Source of the DNA: Erythrobacter litoralis
GTDB taxonomy: Bacteria; Pseudomonadota; Alphaproteobacteria; Sphingomonadales; Sphingomonadaceae
Direction of reading: 5' to 3'
Length of the DNA stretch: 64,000 nucleotides
Assembly: GCF_029760855.1 (NCBI RefSeq)
Contig: NZ_SOSI01000003.1
Span: 1 to 64,000, forward strand
Numbering within the stretch: position 1 is the first letter of the stretch; every line of letters begins with the position of its first letter. A model generated the notes under the pieces. The model did no database searches. It saw only the letters and a list, made by a program, of their open reading frames with translations, and had not been told where the DNA came from. Of this stretch, positions 28,401 to 36,791 are shown piece after piece. The position numbers were made by a program, and so were the translations under genes.

Positions 28401-28502
28401 ACCAATCTGATTTTTACCGATCTTCTTCGAGCAGAAGATGTTGGAACCCTTGGACCGAACGATCTGCTGGAAGACCTGACGGCGAGCGGTATGCCTATCT
28501 AG
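25458..28502 (+). CDS. RTX protein with degenerate ExeM/NucH-type endonuclease domain
   Basis: 1014 residues, no signal peptide, so type I secretion is expected. Order: short N-terminus; 22-residue repeats (29-116); OB-fold of the YhcR/ExeM kind (about 117-240, GFWFQSALGDGNAATSDAIYV); endonuclease/exonuclease/phosphatase-like domain (about 360-625); cadherin-like repeat (about 652-735); Ig-like module (about 736-840); calcium-binding nonapeptides (about 853-905, GGNGND-type) and C-terminal export region. Catalytic positions look lost: the usual ALQEV glutamate is Arg400 (VQRIQD), GDFN is GSFG (557-560), and LDH is IDN (601-603). Asn503 and His505 of the NVHL stretch remain. It may be a non-catalytic adhesin or DNA/phosphate-binding scaffold. 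Base composition is lower in GC at the 5' end than in neighbours. Transporter genes are not adjacent. Confidence 0.85.
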   Translation: MQLESQFRLIKENDDFVFPTSFVPHQELTAAKEPTFLAAPFETLDPSLGSTASKEPVSPTTVPEPLVPPQASTASNEPSFQTPAAEPLVTPDEVVASKGPAVLSAASGPRQLTISEIQGEGHTSAYVGVRVQTTGIVTAVEQSGFWFQSALGDGNAATSDAIYVARSKTEVTVGDALTVIGTVAERSRGSGLTITRINAETVTVESQGNELPDAVVIGEGGVLPPTEVIEDDGMTSYDPTTDGLDFWESLEGMRVTLETPQAISNTNRYGETDLVVSGATGLSDRGALAISEGDWNPEMIQLDDRLFDQPNLSIGDGLESITGILGYGYNHYELVATQTAVIAQDVTLERETTDLAGDANHLTVASYDLSNLDPYDARFASVAQDIVERMQAPDVIAVQRIQDADGQGTGTNLSGQETADRLLDAIFQLTGINYVYVEIAPTEANSTAGQENGNVRNGYFYRPDRVDLVESSLQVIDDPIFQGTRSPLVATWSFNGEEVTTLNVHLTTRYGSDPLWGDVQNPYHAGTIMRTNQIAAIDRWIEERLTADPDGNVMLTGSFGGYLFEPAQRQLTDDGLLTNLATRLAEEERYSRIEDGNAQLIDNTLLSGNLLERAEYDIVHFNSEFAGLGRNGDGDAQVVRFYIPNAPENLRLAGGTVAENAPIGTVVGVLVADDTLNDSLRFALTNDAEGRFVVDAATGVVTTTVALDFEDIAQFAISGVVTDTAGLSATADLTVTVLDRNDAPVAQDDSFAIVEGSVSADLSAFLLSNDSDADGNALTIVSVDVAGTSGRVEFDAASQTLRYFAQGGLIDGLVEGDDLLDTFTYTVMDEGGTTHTARVSVTVDGAIDDLVLRGGNGRDILIGGSGNDRLYGGNGNDILKGEAGNDWLDGGHGNDILTGGAGNDIFLVSKSGGHDFITDFDLGYDALCNPENLWMKWWDTGDVNGDGLYDLTLYFHKGATVTLGGVFGDDRPGLLEASAFVTNLIFTDLLRAEDVGTLGPNDLLEDLTASGMPI
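25542..25805 (+). repeat. 66-nt in-frame tandem repeats, about four copies
   Basis: Four consecutive 66-base units encode 22-residue repeats beginning TAAKEP, TASKEP, TASNEP and VASKGP (starts at 25542, 25608, 25674 and 25740). The second half of copies two and three shares EPLV-P; the fourth is degenerate. Proline- and serine-rich, probably an extended spacer before the OB-fold. Confidence 0.85.
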
Positions 28503-28534
28503 GAACCGACCACACCCCCACCCATTCCGCTTGT

Positions 28535-29272
28535 ATGAACATAGAACGCGATCAGGCGCAATTTCGCAGCGCCAAACCCTCGAAACTCGGTCGAGGGATC
28601 GAGCGTCTTACTCATCCCTTCGGCAAGGCGCTCGCCAGCGTGGTGCCGAAGTCGCTGGTCGAAACCGTGCTTAACGCACTCGACAGGACCGTCTCGGCGC
28701 CGCAACTCGTGAATTTCTCGCACGATGTCGAGGATTTGCAGGCGTGTCAGGATGCGGCGGAGCGGGTGGTTCGCTCGGCGCGCGGTATCAGCGCCAGCAC
28801 CGGCGCGGCTGCGGGCCTAGGCGGGGCGCTGTCGATGAGCCTCGATATTCCGGCGACCATCGCGATCGCCTTGCGGGTGATCCGCGATACCGGCCGCGCC
28901 TATGGCTATTCGGGCGACGGATCGGCGGAGAAGCTGTTCCGCCTTCAGATTCTCGAACTGTCCGCGCTCGATGATCCGGACCAGCGCGCTGCGCGTATCG
29001 CCGCGCTCGAAAACGCCATCGGAGCCAACGGTCAGCTGGTCCAGGCCGATCACGAGCATATCGCGCCGGTGATCGATCAGGCGGTGGAACGCGTATCGCG
29101 CGCTGTCGCCTTCGCAAGTTTCCGAAGCCGTGCGGGAATGCTGGTGCCGATCGTCGGCTCCGTCGTCGGCGGGCTGGTCAACTCGTCCTTCCAGAAAGAC
29201 GTCGGCCGTGCTGCTCGCTTCGCCTTCCAGGAACGCCGCCTTCGCCAGAGCGAGCCCTTCGCGATGTCGTGA
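28535..29272 (+). CDS. EcsC family protein
   Basis: 245 residues. EcsC-like pattern: a helical N-terminus, a glycine/alanine-rich membrane-associated stretch (STGAAAGLGGALSMSLDIPATIAIALRVI split around residues 90-118), and a C-terminal hydrophobic GMLVPIVGSVVGGLVNS. The family is named for a protein linked to protease/secretion phenotypes in Bacillus, and its biochemical role is unclear. It starts 32 nt after the RTX gene and may be co-transcribed with it. Confidence 0.82.
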   Translation: MNIERDQAQFRSAKPSKLGRGIERLTHPFGKALASVVPKSLVETVLNALDRTVSAPQLVNFSHDVEDLQACQDAAERVVRSARGISASTGAAAGLGGALSMSLDIPATIAIALRVIRDTGRAYGYSGDGSAEKLFRLQILELSALDDPDQRAARIAALENAIGANGQLVQADHEHIAPVIDQAVERVSRAVAFASFRSRAGMLVPIVGSVVGGLVNSSFQKDVGRAARFAFQERRLRQSEPFAMS

Positions 29273-29284
29273 CGGCGCCGGACC

Positions 29285-31270
29285 TTACCCGCCGGCGTGA
29301 TAGAAGTCGTAGATTTGCCTCGCCACCGCATCGCTGATGCCGGGTGCGCGTTTCAGGTCGTCCAGCGCGGCGGCGCGAACCTTACCGGCGGTGCCAAAAT
29401 GCAGCAGCAGCGCGCGCTTACGCGAGGGTCCGATGCCGGGAATTTCATCCAGTGGCGAGGCCGTAATCGCGCGACTACGCTTGGCACGGTGGGCGCCGAT
29501 GGCATAGCGGTGCACCTCGTCGCGCAGGTTCTGGAGGTGGAACAAGAGTGGTGAATTGACCGGCAGCGTCTTCTCGCGCCCATCCGGAAAATGGAACACC
29601 TCGCGCCCCTCGCGCCCATGGTGCGGACCTTTGGCAATGGCGATCAGCGGCACGTCCTCCACACCCATTTCCTCGAGCGTATTGCGCACCGACGACATCT
29701 GGCCCTTGCCGCCATCGAGCAGGACGAGATCGGGCCAGATGGTTTCGTGACCACCCCTCCTCTGTGCCTTCTCGGCAGGGGGCGGTGAACTATCCTCCGC
29801 AAAATCTTCTTCGGCGAGCTTGCGGAACCGGCGCCGCATCACTTCGCGCATCATGCCGAAATCATCGTCGGTGCGCGCCGTCTTGATGTTGAACTTGCGG
29901 TACTGACCCTTCTCGAACCCCTCGGGCGAGGCGACCACCATGGCACCCAGTGCCTTGTCGCCCTGAATATGGCTGTTGTCATAGATCTCGATCCGCTGCG
30001 GCACTTCGTCCAGCTCGAGAAATTCGGCCAGCTCACGCATGATCTTCGCCTTGGTGCCGCTTTCCGCCAGCCGCCGTTCGAGCGATTCCACCGCATTGCG
30101 CGTCGCTTGTGCCATGAGCTTGCGCCGGTCACCTCGCTGGGGGATCGAGATAGCAACGGCATGGCCGGCCTTTTCGCACAGCGCTTCGCCGATCAGTTCC
30201 TGTTCGGGCAATTCGCGATCGACCAGAATGGTCTTGGGCGGCGGCACTTCCTCGTAGAATTGGAGCAGCACGTCGGCGAGCACTTCGGCTTCGTCCACTT
30301 CGCCGGTGTTTTTGGGGAAGATCGCGCGGTGCCCCCAGTTCTGTCCGCCGCGAATGAAGAAGGCCTGCACGCCGATCTGTCCACCTTTCGCCGCCAGGGC
30401 GAACACGTCCGCATCGCCTACGCCGCTGGCGTTGATCGCCTGCGATCCTTGGATGAAGGTTGCCGCGCGCAACCGGTCGCGCAGGATCGCGGCGGTTTCG
30501 AAATCGAGGTCTTCGGCGGCCTTTGCCATCTGCTTCTCGATATTCGCCTGCACCGCGCTCGACTTGCCGGACAGGAAGTCTTTCGCCTCGCTCACCAGCG
30601 ACGCATAGCCGGCTTCATCGATCCGCCCGGTACACGGCGCGGAGCAGCGCTTGATTTGGTAGAGCAGACAAGGCCGATCGCGATTACGGAAGAAACTGTC
30701 GGTGCAGCTGCGTAGCAGGAACAGTTTCTGCAGCGCGTTCAGCGTCTTGTTGACCGAGCCGGCGCTGGCGAACGGCCCGTAATACTCACCCTTCGCACGC
30801 CGCGCCCCGCGATGCTTCTGGATGCGGGGAAAATCGTGATCGGCGCGCAGCAGGATGAAGGGAAAGCTCTTGTCGTCGCGCAACAGGACGTTGAACGGCG
30901 GGCGATACCGCTTGATCAGCTGCGCTTCCAAAAGCAGCGCCTCGGCCTCCGAATTGGTGACGACGATTTCCATCCGCCGCGTCTGGCTGACCATGCGCTT
31001 CAGGCGGTTGGAAAGCCCTTTGATCTGCGTGTAGTTCGCCACCCGCGCCTTCAGGCTCCGCGCCTTGCCGACATACAGCACGTCACCCCGCGTATCCAGC
31101 ATCCGGTACACGCCGGGCCGGGGTTTCAGCGTGCGCACCGTATCGCGGATCGCGGCGATGCCCGCTTCCAGATCGGGCTGCGCGCTGGCGACCGTCTTGG
31201 TCGCGCCGTCCTCGTGGAAACGCTCCTTGCCTCGGGGATTGTGCGGAGAACCGGCCTTCGTGCGCGACAT
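29285..31270 (-). CDS. uvrC: excinuclease ABC subunit C
   Basis: 661 residues from ATG 31270. UvrC makes both incisions in nucleotide-excision repair. Domains: GIY-YIG nuclease (about 40-125, PGVYRMLDTRGDVLYVGKA), cysteine-rich stretch (CLLYQIKRCSAPCTG), UVR motif (about 240-275), RNase H-like nuclease (IEIYDNSHIQG, DLVLLDGGKGQ) and tandem helix-hairpin-helix at the C-terminus (LDEIPGIGPSRKRALL). I see no LexA-type GTTC-N7-GTTC in front. Confidence 0.95.
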   Translation of the reverse strand: MSRTKAGSPHNPRGKERFHEDGATKTVASAQPDLEAGIAAIRDTVRTLKPRPGVYRMLDTRGDVLYVGKARSLKARVANYTQIKGLSNRLKRMVSQTRRMEIVVTNSEAEALLLEAQLIKRYRPPFNVLLRDDKSFPFILLRADHDFPRIQKHRGARRAKGEYYGPFASAGSVNKTLNALQKLFLLRSCTDSFFRNRDRPCLLYQIKRCSAPCTGRIDEAGYASLVSEAKDFLSGKSSAVQANIEKQMAKAAEDLDFETAAILRDRLRAATFIQGSQAINASGVGDADVFALAAKGGQIGVQAFFIRGGQNWGHRAIFPKNTGEVDEAEVLADVLLQFYEEVPPPKTILVDRELPEQELIGEALCEKAGHAVAISIPQRGDRRKLMAQATRNAVESLERRLAESGTKAKIMRELAEFLELDEVPQRIEIYDNSHIQGDKALGAMVVASPEGFEKGQYRKFNIKTARTDDDFGMMREVMRRRFRKLAEEDFAEDSSPPPAEKAQRRGGHETIWPDLVLLDGGKGQMSSVRNTLEEMGVEDVPLIAIAKGPHHGREGREVFHFPDGREKTLPVNSPLLFHLQNLRDEVHRYAIGAHRAKRSRAITASPLDEIPGIGPSRKRALLLHFGTAGKVRAAALDDLKRAPGISDAVARQIYDFYHAGG

Positions 31271-31346
31271 GGTTGGCGAGATAGGCGCAGGGGGCCGCAA
31301 TCTCAATCGCTTGCACCGTGCGCCGTTTGCAGGCACCGCGCCCGTG

Positions 31347-32630
31347 ATGGACGGCTACAAGATCGCACCGCCGCGCACGGTCGGCTTCTGGGGCACCGCG
31401 CTGTTCCCGCTGAACGGCATGATCGGCGCTGGCATCTTCGCCCTCCCCGCAGTGCTGGTGGCCGCAGTGGGCAGTTTCGCGCCGTGGATGATGTTGATCG
31501 GCGGCATCCTCTTCCTGCCGCTCGCCCTGTGCTATGCCTGGATGGCCGCGCGTTTCGAACATAGCGGCGGTTCGGTCCTGTATGGCGAGGCGGCCTTCGG
31601 GCGCTTCGTCGGCTTTCAGGCAGGATGGGCACGCTATGCCAGCGCCATCGTGACGGCGGCGGCGAACACGCATGTAATGATCGCCTATCTCGCCGCGCTT
31701 TTTCCCTTGCTGGAGGGGCCGACCGCCGCCGCAATCGCGGTCGCAGTCGTGCTTGCCGTGATCACCGCCATCAACCTATACGGGATGCGGGCCTCGGTCG
31801 GCACGCTGGGTTTGATGACGGCAGTCAAGCTGCTGCCCTTGCTCGCGCTGGTCGTCTCCGCCTTTTTCGCAGGCGGCGATCTGGGCGTGGTCGCCCTCCC
31901 GGAATTCACGGCGGTGGAAAGCGTTATCCTGCTGACCTTCTATGCCTTTATCGGGTTCGAGGGCGTGGTCGATACGGCAGGCGAAATGCTTGACCCGAAG
32001 CGCGACATTCCCCGCGCCATCGTAGCGATGGTGATCGGCGTCACGCTACTTTACATGGCGATGATCTGGGCCTTCATCCTGATCGGGCCGGAGACCGCCG
32101 ACGAAGGCAATGCGCTGGCAGGTGCGGCGGATGCCTCGATGGGCCCAATCGGCGCGATCGCGATCATCATCGCAGCAAGCTTTTCGATCGGTGCGAACAA
32201 TTTCGCCGCCGGCATCGCGCAGCCGCGCCTTTCCTACGGCATGGCGGAACGCGGGCTGCTGCCACGATGGTTCGAGTATGTACATCCCCGCTTCCTCACC
32301 CCCTTCAATTCGATCCTGTTTTACGGGGTCGCGGCGATCCTGTTCGGCCTGTGGGAAGGGTTCGAACTGCTGGCGATCGCGGGCACGCTGATCCGGCTGA
32401 TTACCTATATCGTCACCAGCCTCGCGCTTCCGGTGCTGGAGCATCGGGAGGGACGGATTGTGCCGCACCATCTGGCCTGCGTCCTTTTCGCGGTGGGATC
32501 GTCGCTCTTTATTGCCACACAGGCCGAACCGAAAGCATGGGCGGTGTTCGCCGGGCTCGTGCTGACCGGTGCGCTGCTTTACTGGGTCGCCGCGCGGGAA
32601 AAGCCCGAAATACCCATCGAAGAGGCGTGA
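31347..32630 (+). CDS. APC family amino-acid permease
   Basis: 427 residues from ATG 31347, about 12 membrane helices. The first helix has the APC glycine motif MIGAGIFALPA; FYAFIGFEGVVDTAGEMLDPKRDIPRAI-type sequence around 200-230 is also diagnostic. Substrate unknown. The open frame upstream of 31347 is antisense to uvrC. It is 76 nt from the divergent uvrC start and 0 nt from the flavoprotein gene that follows. Confidence 0.88.
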   Translation: MDGYKIAPPRTVGFWGTALFPLNGMIGAGIFALPAVLVAAVGSFAPWMMLIGGILFLPLALCYAWMAARFEHSGGSVLYGEAAFGRFVGFQAGWARYASAIVTAAANTHVMIAYLAALFPLLEGPTAAAIAVAVVLAVITAINLYGMRASVGTLGLMTAVKLLPLLALVVSAFFAGGDLGVVALPEFTAVESVILLTFYAFIGFEGVVDTAGEMLDPKRDIPRAIVAMVIGVTLLYMAMIWAFILIGPETADEGNALAGAADASMGPIGAIAIIIAASFSIGANNFAAGIAQPRLSYGMAERGLLPRWFEYVHPRFLTPFNSILFYGVAAILFGLWEGFELLAIAGTLIRLITYIVTSLALPVLEHREGRIVPHHLACVLFAVGSSLFIATQAEPKAWAVFAGLVLTGALLYWVAAREKPEIPIEEA

Positions 32631-33803
32631 ATGAGCGCGCCTTACGATGCCATAATCCTCGGGGCCGGTGCGGCCGGCCTGATGTGCGCCGCCCGCGCCG
32701 GCCAGCGTGGGCGGCGCGTTCTGGTGCTGGAACGGGCCGAGAAACCGGGCAAGAAAATCCTCATTTCGGGCGGCGGTCGCTGTAATTTCACCAATCTTGG
32801 AGCCGGACCGGCGAACTACCTTTCGCAGAACCCGCACTTCGCGAAAAGCGCGCTCGCCCGCTACTCCGCACGCGATTTTCTCGAGCTCGTCGAAGCCTAT
32901 TGTATCGCTTGGCACGAAAAGACGCTCGGCCAATTGTTCTGCGATGGATCGGCGAAGCAGATCGTCGACATGCTGCTGGCGGAATGCGCGAAAGGCGATG
33001 TCGACATCCGGTGCGGGGAAGAAGTGCGTTCGGTCTCGCACGACGAAGGCTTCGTGGTCGAAACGGCGGCGGATCGTTGCACCGCTGCCTCGCTGGTGAT
33101 TGCGACAGGGGGACCGTCCATTCCTAAAATGGGTGCGACCGGTTTCGCCTATGATCTCGCACGGCAGTTCGGCTTAAAAATCGTCGAACCGCGCCCCGCC
33201 CTTGTGCCCCTGACGCTCGGCGGCGAAGAGGTGCTGTTTCGTGAAATTTCCGGCGTGTCAGCGCCAGTGGTCGTCGAAGCAGGCAAAGGCAGTTTCCCCG
33301 AAGCCGCGCTCTTCACTCATCGCGGCCTGTCCGGACCCGCCATACTACAGGCCAGTTCCTACTGGTCGCCGGGCGAAACCGTAGTGGTCGATTTTCTTCC
33401 GGGCCACTCCGGCGACTGGCTTCTCGATGCCAAGCGTGAAATGCCCCGAGCTACCTTACGGTCCCTGCTGCGCGACAGCCTGCCACAGCGCCTAGCCGAC
33501 ATTCTTGCCGACAAGCTCGGGGTCGAAATCGAACTTGGTAATGCAAGCGACAAAGCGTTGCGCGCCGCGCAAGAGAGGCTCGCGCGTTGGCACTTTCGCC
33601 CCAACGGCACCGAGGGTTTCGCCAAGGCTGAGGTGACGATAGGCGGCATCTCCACCGCCGAGATTTCTAGCAAGACGATGGAAGCGAAGCGCTTACCCGG
33701 CCTTTATGCGGTCGGCGAGGCGGTGGACGTGACGGGCTGGCTCGGCGGGTACAATTTCCAATGGGCCTGGGCGAGCGGCGTCGCGGCGGGCGACGTTCTC
33801 TAG
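32631..33803 (+). CDS. BaiN/HI0933-type NAD(P)/FAD-dependent oxidoreductase
   Basis: 390 residues. The FAD-binding Rossmann motif is AIILGAGAAGLMCAARAG (about 7-24), followed by KKILISGGGRCNFTN, a hallmark of the HI0933/YhiN/BaiN family. ATGGPSIPKMG and the C-terminal GEAVDVTGWLGGYNFQWAWASG bind the FAD. The physiological substrate is usually unknown. It directly abuts the permease gene and overlaps the end of the TonB-receptor gene by 4 nt. Confidence 0.9.
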   Translation: MSAPYDAIILGAGAAGLMCAARAGQRGRRVLVLERAEKPGKKILISGGGRCNFTNLGAGPANYLSQNPHFAKSALARYSARDFLELVEAYCIAWHEKTLGQLFCDGSAKQIVDMLLAECAKGDVDIRCGEEVRSVSHDEGFVVETAADRCTAASLVIATGGPSIPKMGATGFAYDLARQFGLKIVEPRPALVPLTLGGEEVLFREISGVSAPVVVEAGKGSFPEAALFTHRGLSGPAILQASSYWSPGETVVVDFLPGHSGDWLLDAKREMPRATLRSLLRDSLPQRLADILADKLGVEIELGNASDKALRAAQERLARWHFRPNGTEGFAKAEVTIGGISTAEISSKTMEAKRLPGLYAVGEAVDVTGWLGGYNFQWAWASGVAAGDVL

Positions 33804-36325
33804 AATGCCTTCCTGAGATCGATGCCGAGATAGCGACCGGTGGGATCGATGCGGAACGGCTCGTAGGCATCCGGTACCACTCCGTTCGCGTCCACCACGC
33901 GGCGGCGCGAATCGAAGACATTGTCGGCCACCAGCGAAACCCGCAGGCCTTTCATCCAGCCCTCGTCCCGCTCGAAGATCTCGTCGAGGTTGGCGAAAAG
34001 GCGCAGATCGAATGTCGCCAGATCGCTGAAGAACAGGTCGGTCGATCCCTGGAGATCGTTGCCGCGTATGACCGCTTCGCCTGTATAGCGGCCGGACACG
34101 CGCAGGCCGTAGCCCTGCCAGAAGATGCCGCCTTCCAATCGGGTGGTGTTGCGCGGAACGGTGCCGCCGGCAATCAATTCGCCATCGAGCTGATCGAAGA
34201 CCGGGCCGTTTTCCGCCAGTTCGACTTCGTTTTCCAAGGTGATCGCATGGTTGAGGCTGAGGAAATAGCGCGGCCGATCGTCGCCGTCGTCGTCTCCGCG
34301 AGCGAAGGGGTTACGCGCCCCGCCGCCCTGCCGACCCGAGGCTTGCTCGCTATCCGCGCTGCACATGCGCTCGCGAGCGGCCGCGAGCTTCTCGGGATCG
34401 ACGGTTCCATCCTCGGCTTGCAAGCGCGCCTGGATCCGTTCGGGCAGTTCGTCGATCCGCGGAGGGTCCGCGCACAGGGCAGCGCGCATAGCCTGCATCT
34501 GTTCGGGTGACGGCGCTTCGCCGCGTCCTTCCGTCCTTCCGCCCGCCTGGCGTTCGGGCCGCTCGGGTTCCGCACCGATCTGGCCGCGCGCGCTCAGCCC
34601 GAACGACAGGATGCGGCTGCGCGTTCGGTAAAGTGTGATCGGTCGTTGGTCGACAGCAAGAAGCACGCCGTTCTCGTCGCGTGTGACACGATCGGGAAAG
34701 GCGCTTTCGAAAGCAGCGCTGAAGCCTGGTGTAGAGGTGACGTTGCGGGAGCGGTTGATGCCGTAATCGACCTGGAACCGCGCCCGCTCCCAGAAAGGCA
34801 GTTCCCAGTTCGCGCCGAATTGCCAGTCGCTTTGCGTTTCGGCAGGAAGAGCCGGATTGCCGCCGCTGATGACGGTGGCCAGCTCGGTATCGCCGGTCGC
34901 GTAATCGAACACCGGGACGTTCAGTTCTTCGATCCGTGGATTACCGAGACTCGTGAGGCCGGGGGCGACTTCGCGCCAGATGCGCGTGGCCGAAAGGTTC
35001 AGCTTTTCCGTCGGTTGCCAATTGAGGCTGGCCGTCCAGTTCGGAAGAGTGCCGAAGTCGGAGAGGTCCTCCACTCCGCCTGCAAGGTTCAGGCTGATGC
35101 CGCCAATTACGCCGAGCGGGCCGTTCCGTTCGGCAAGCGGGATATTGACGTTGAGGCCACCGGCCAGCCGTCGCCGCGTGAGATCGAGGTCGGTATCCGC
35201 GCGGGTATCCTGGCTCTTGAGGTTGATCCAATCGAGATTGAGATCGACCGTCGTCGTGATCTCGCCTGCCGGCAGTTCGATTGGATAGCCGATGAAGGTC
35301 GCCTTGTTGGTCGTGCTCAGGGTCTGGGTTTCGGCCGTATCGAAATTTGTCCCATCGCGCTGGTCGATCTCGGTCGTGGATTCTGAATAGGTGTTGTCGT
35401 TGGTGAAGGTCGCGGTCCAATCGCCGATCCCGCGATTGACCGTCGCCCCGGTCGAAAAACTGTCGGTACTTCCGCGCCGTTCGAGTGCGGTGGCGCCGTC
35501 GATCGCCAGCCCTGAAAGACTGCGCGTCTCGCTGCGTTCGTAGGTTCCGTTCAAGGATAGCGAGGTTCCGCTTTCGATGAACGACCGGGCATAATTCGCC
35601 GTCGCTTCCAGTCCGAACGTATCGGGAATGAGGCTGCGGAAGGGCGCGGACGCTTCATCGCCATCAATGGCTAGCCCGCGCTCCGCTTCGGTGAGCAGGC
35701 TTTGATCTTCGACTTCGACGTTGAAGTTCAAACGGCCTTCCTCGCCGATGCGAAGGTACGTCAGTTCCTGTTCGTTGCGCGAATAGCCGCCCCGGTCCGG
35801 TTGCGCATACTCCACCTCGCCGGTCAGCTGGCGAAAGTTCGGCTTGAGGATGATGTTCACCACCCGCTGGTCCGGCCGGAAGCCGAAACGCTGGGCGACC
35901 TCCTCGGCGAAAACCTCGACCTTTTGCACCGCCTCGGGGGGATAGCTGCGGAACTCGCGCCAACTCGATACGCGAATGCCGTTGATAAGGAACACCGGGC
36001 GCCCGCCGCCCCGGCCGCCCCGCGCGCTGCTCTGGGTATCGGGCGCGATCGCTTCCAGCAGTTCCTCGATCGAACTTACACCGAGCGCCTGGATATCCTC
36101 CTCGCCATATTCGGCGATGGGCGGCTCGTCCACGATCAACTGGCCGCGGATGCGCGTGCCCTGCACGACGATCGTATCGGTTTCGGATTCCGGTTCGACG
36201 TCGACGTCCTCATCCTGCGCGGATTGCGCGAGATCGGGGGCCGGCGGCTGGACATCCTGCGCCAGCGCCCCATATGGCAGGGCGGTGGTCGCGAGGGCGA
36301 GCGTCAGAAAAGCTTGCTTCGGCAT
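33800..36325 (-). CDS. TonB-dependent outer-membrane receptor
   Basis: 841 residues. Signal peptide about 1-22 (ALAQD cleavage), TonB-box-like TDTIVVQG near 50, plug domain about 55-165 and a beta-barrel to the C-terminal Phe. The plug contains ARGGRGGGRPVFLINGIRVSS and SYPPEAVQKVEVF. A hydrophilic stretch at about 600-690 with two Cys (ALCADPPRI, ERMCSADSEQ) and a GGGARN/DDDGDDRP tail looks like an extended loop. Ligand unknown. It is divergent from infA across 177 nt. Confidence 0.9.
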   Translation of the reverse strand: MPKQAFLTLALATTALPYGALAQDVQPPAPDLAQSAQDEDVDVEPESETDTIVVQGTRIRGQLIVDEPPIAEYGEEDIQALGVSSIEELLEAIAPDTQSSARGGRGGGRPVFLINGIRVSSWREFRSYPPEAVQKVEVFAEEVAQRFGFRPDQRVVNIILKPNFRQLTGEVEYAQPDRGGYSRNEQELTYLRIGEEGRLNFNVEVEDQSLLTEAERGLAIDGDEASAPFRSLIPDTFGLEATANYARSFIESGTSLSLNGTYERSETRSLSGLAIDGATALERRGSTDSFSTGATVNRGIGDWTATFTNDNTYSESTTEIDQRDGTNFDTAETQTLSTTNKATFIGYPIELPAGEITTTVDLNLDWINLKSQDTRADTDLDLTRRRLAGGLNVNIPLAERNGPLGVIGGISLNLAGGVEDLSDFGTLPNWTASLNWQPTEKLNLSATRIWREVAPGLTSLGNPRIEELNVPVFDYATGDTELATVISGGNPALPAETQSDWQFGANWELPFWERARFQVDYGINRSRNVTSTPGFSAAFESAFPDRVTRDENGVLLAVDQRPITLYRTRSRILSFGLSARGQIGAEPERPERQAGGRTEGRGEAPSPEQMQAMRAALCADPPRIDELPERIQARLQAEDGTVDPEKLAAARERMCSADSEQASGRQGGGARNPFARGDDDGDDRPRYFLSLNHAITLENEVELAENGPVFDQLDGELIAGGTVPRNTTRLEGGIFWQGYGLRVSGRYTGEAVIRGNDLQGSTDLFFSDLATFDLRLFANLDEIFERDEGWMKGLRVSLVADNVFDSRRRVVDANGVVPDAYEPFRIDPTGRYLGIDLRKAF

Positions 36326-36502
36326 TCGGGTTCCATTCGCTTTGGCGCGGACACGGTTGCCAGCGGTTTGCGGTTGATCCGGATCGGGTAGAGAACGATT
36401 GGCATCGGCTTCCTGAACGCTATGCGCGGCGCTTCCCTTTTATCTGCCCTAACGCTATGGGCGCGCGACATAACTCGACAAACGACAGGACGATTACACC
36501 GG

Positions 36503-36748
36503 ATGGCCAAAGAAGAACTTCTCGAAATGCGCGGACGCGTTGTGGAATTGCTGCCCAATGCGATGTTTCGCGTCGAACTCGAGAACGGCCACGAGGTGCT
36601 CGGGCACACGGCAGGCAAGATGCGCAAGAACCGCATCCGCGTGCTGGTGGGCGATGAAGTCCTATGCGAATTGACGCCTTACGATTTGACCAAGGCGCGC
36701 ATTACCTATCGCTTCATGCCGGGTCGTGGCGGTCCGGGCCCGCAATAA
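36503..36748 (+). CDS. infA: translation initiation factor IF-1
   Basis: 81 residues, a single OB-fold ([61 protein letters not shown] region). IF-1 binds the ribosomal A site during initiation. The C-terminus carries an extra GRGGPGPQ compared with the 72-residue E. coli protein. ATG 36503 begins the family match. First gene of infA-maf-RNase-yacG. Confidence 0.96.
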   Translation: MAKEELLEMRGRVVELLPNAMFRVELENGHEVLGHTAGKMRKNRIRVLVGDEVLCELTPYDLTKARITYRFMPGRGGPGPQ

Positions 36749-36791
36749 GCGTAGTGGGCTGGTTCGAAGACCGGTCGTGCCTAGCGGTGAA

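Noticed and set aside
28503-28534. Possible EcfG promoter (GGAAC-N16-CATT) before the EcsC-like gene
   Set aside because: One mismatch in the -10 element and it would place the start site at the start codon.
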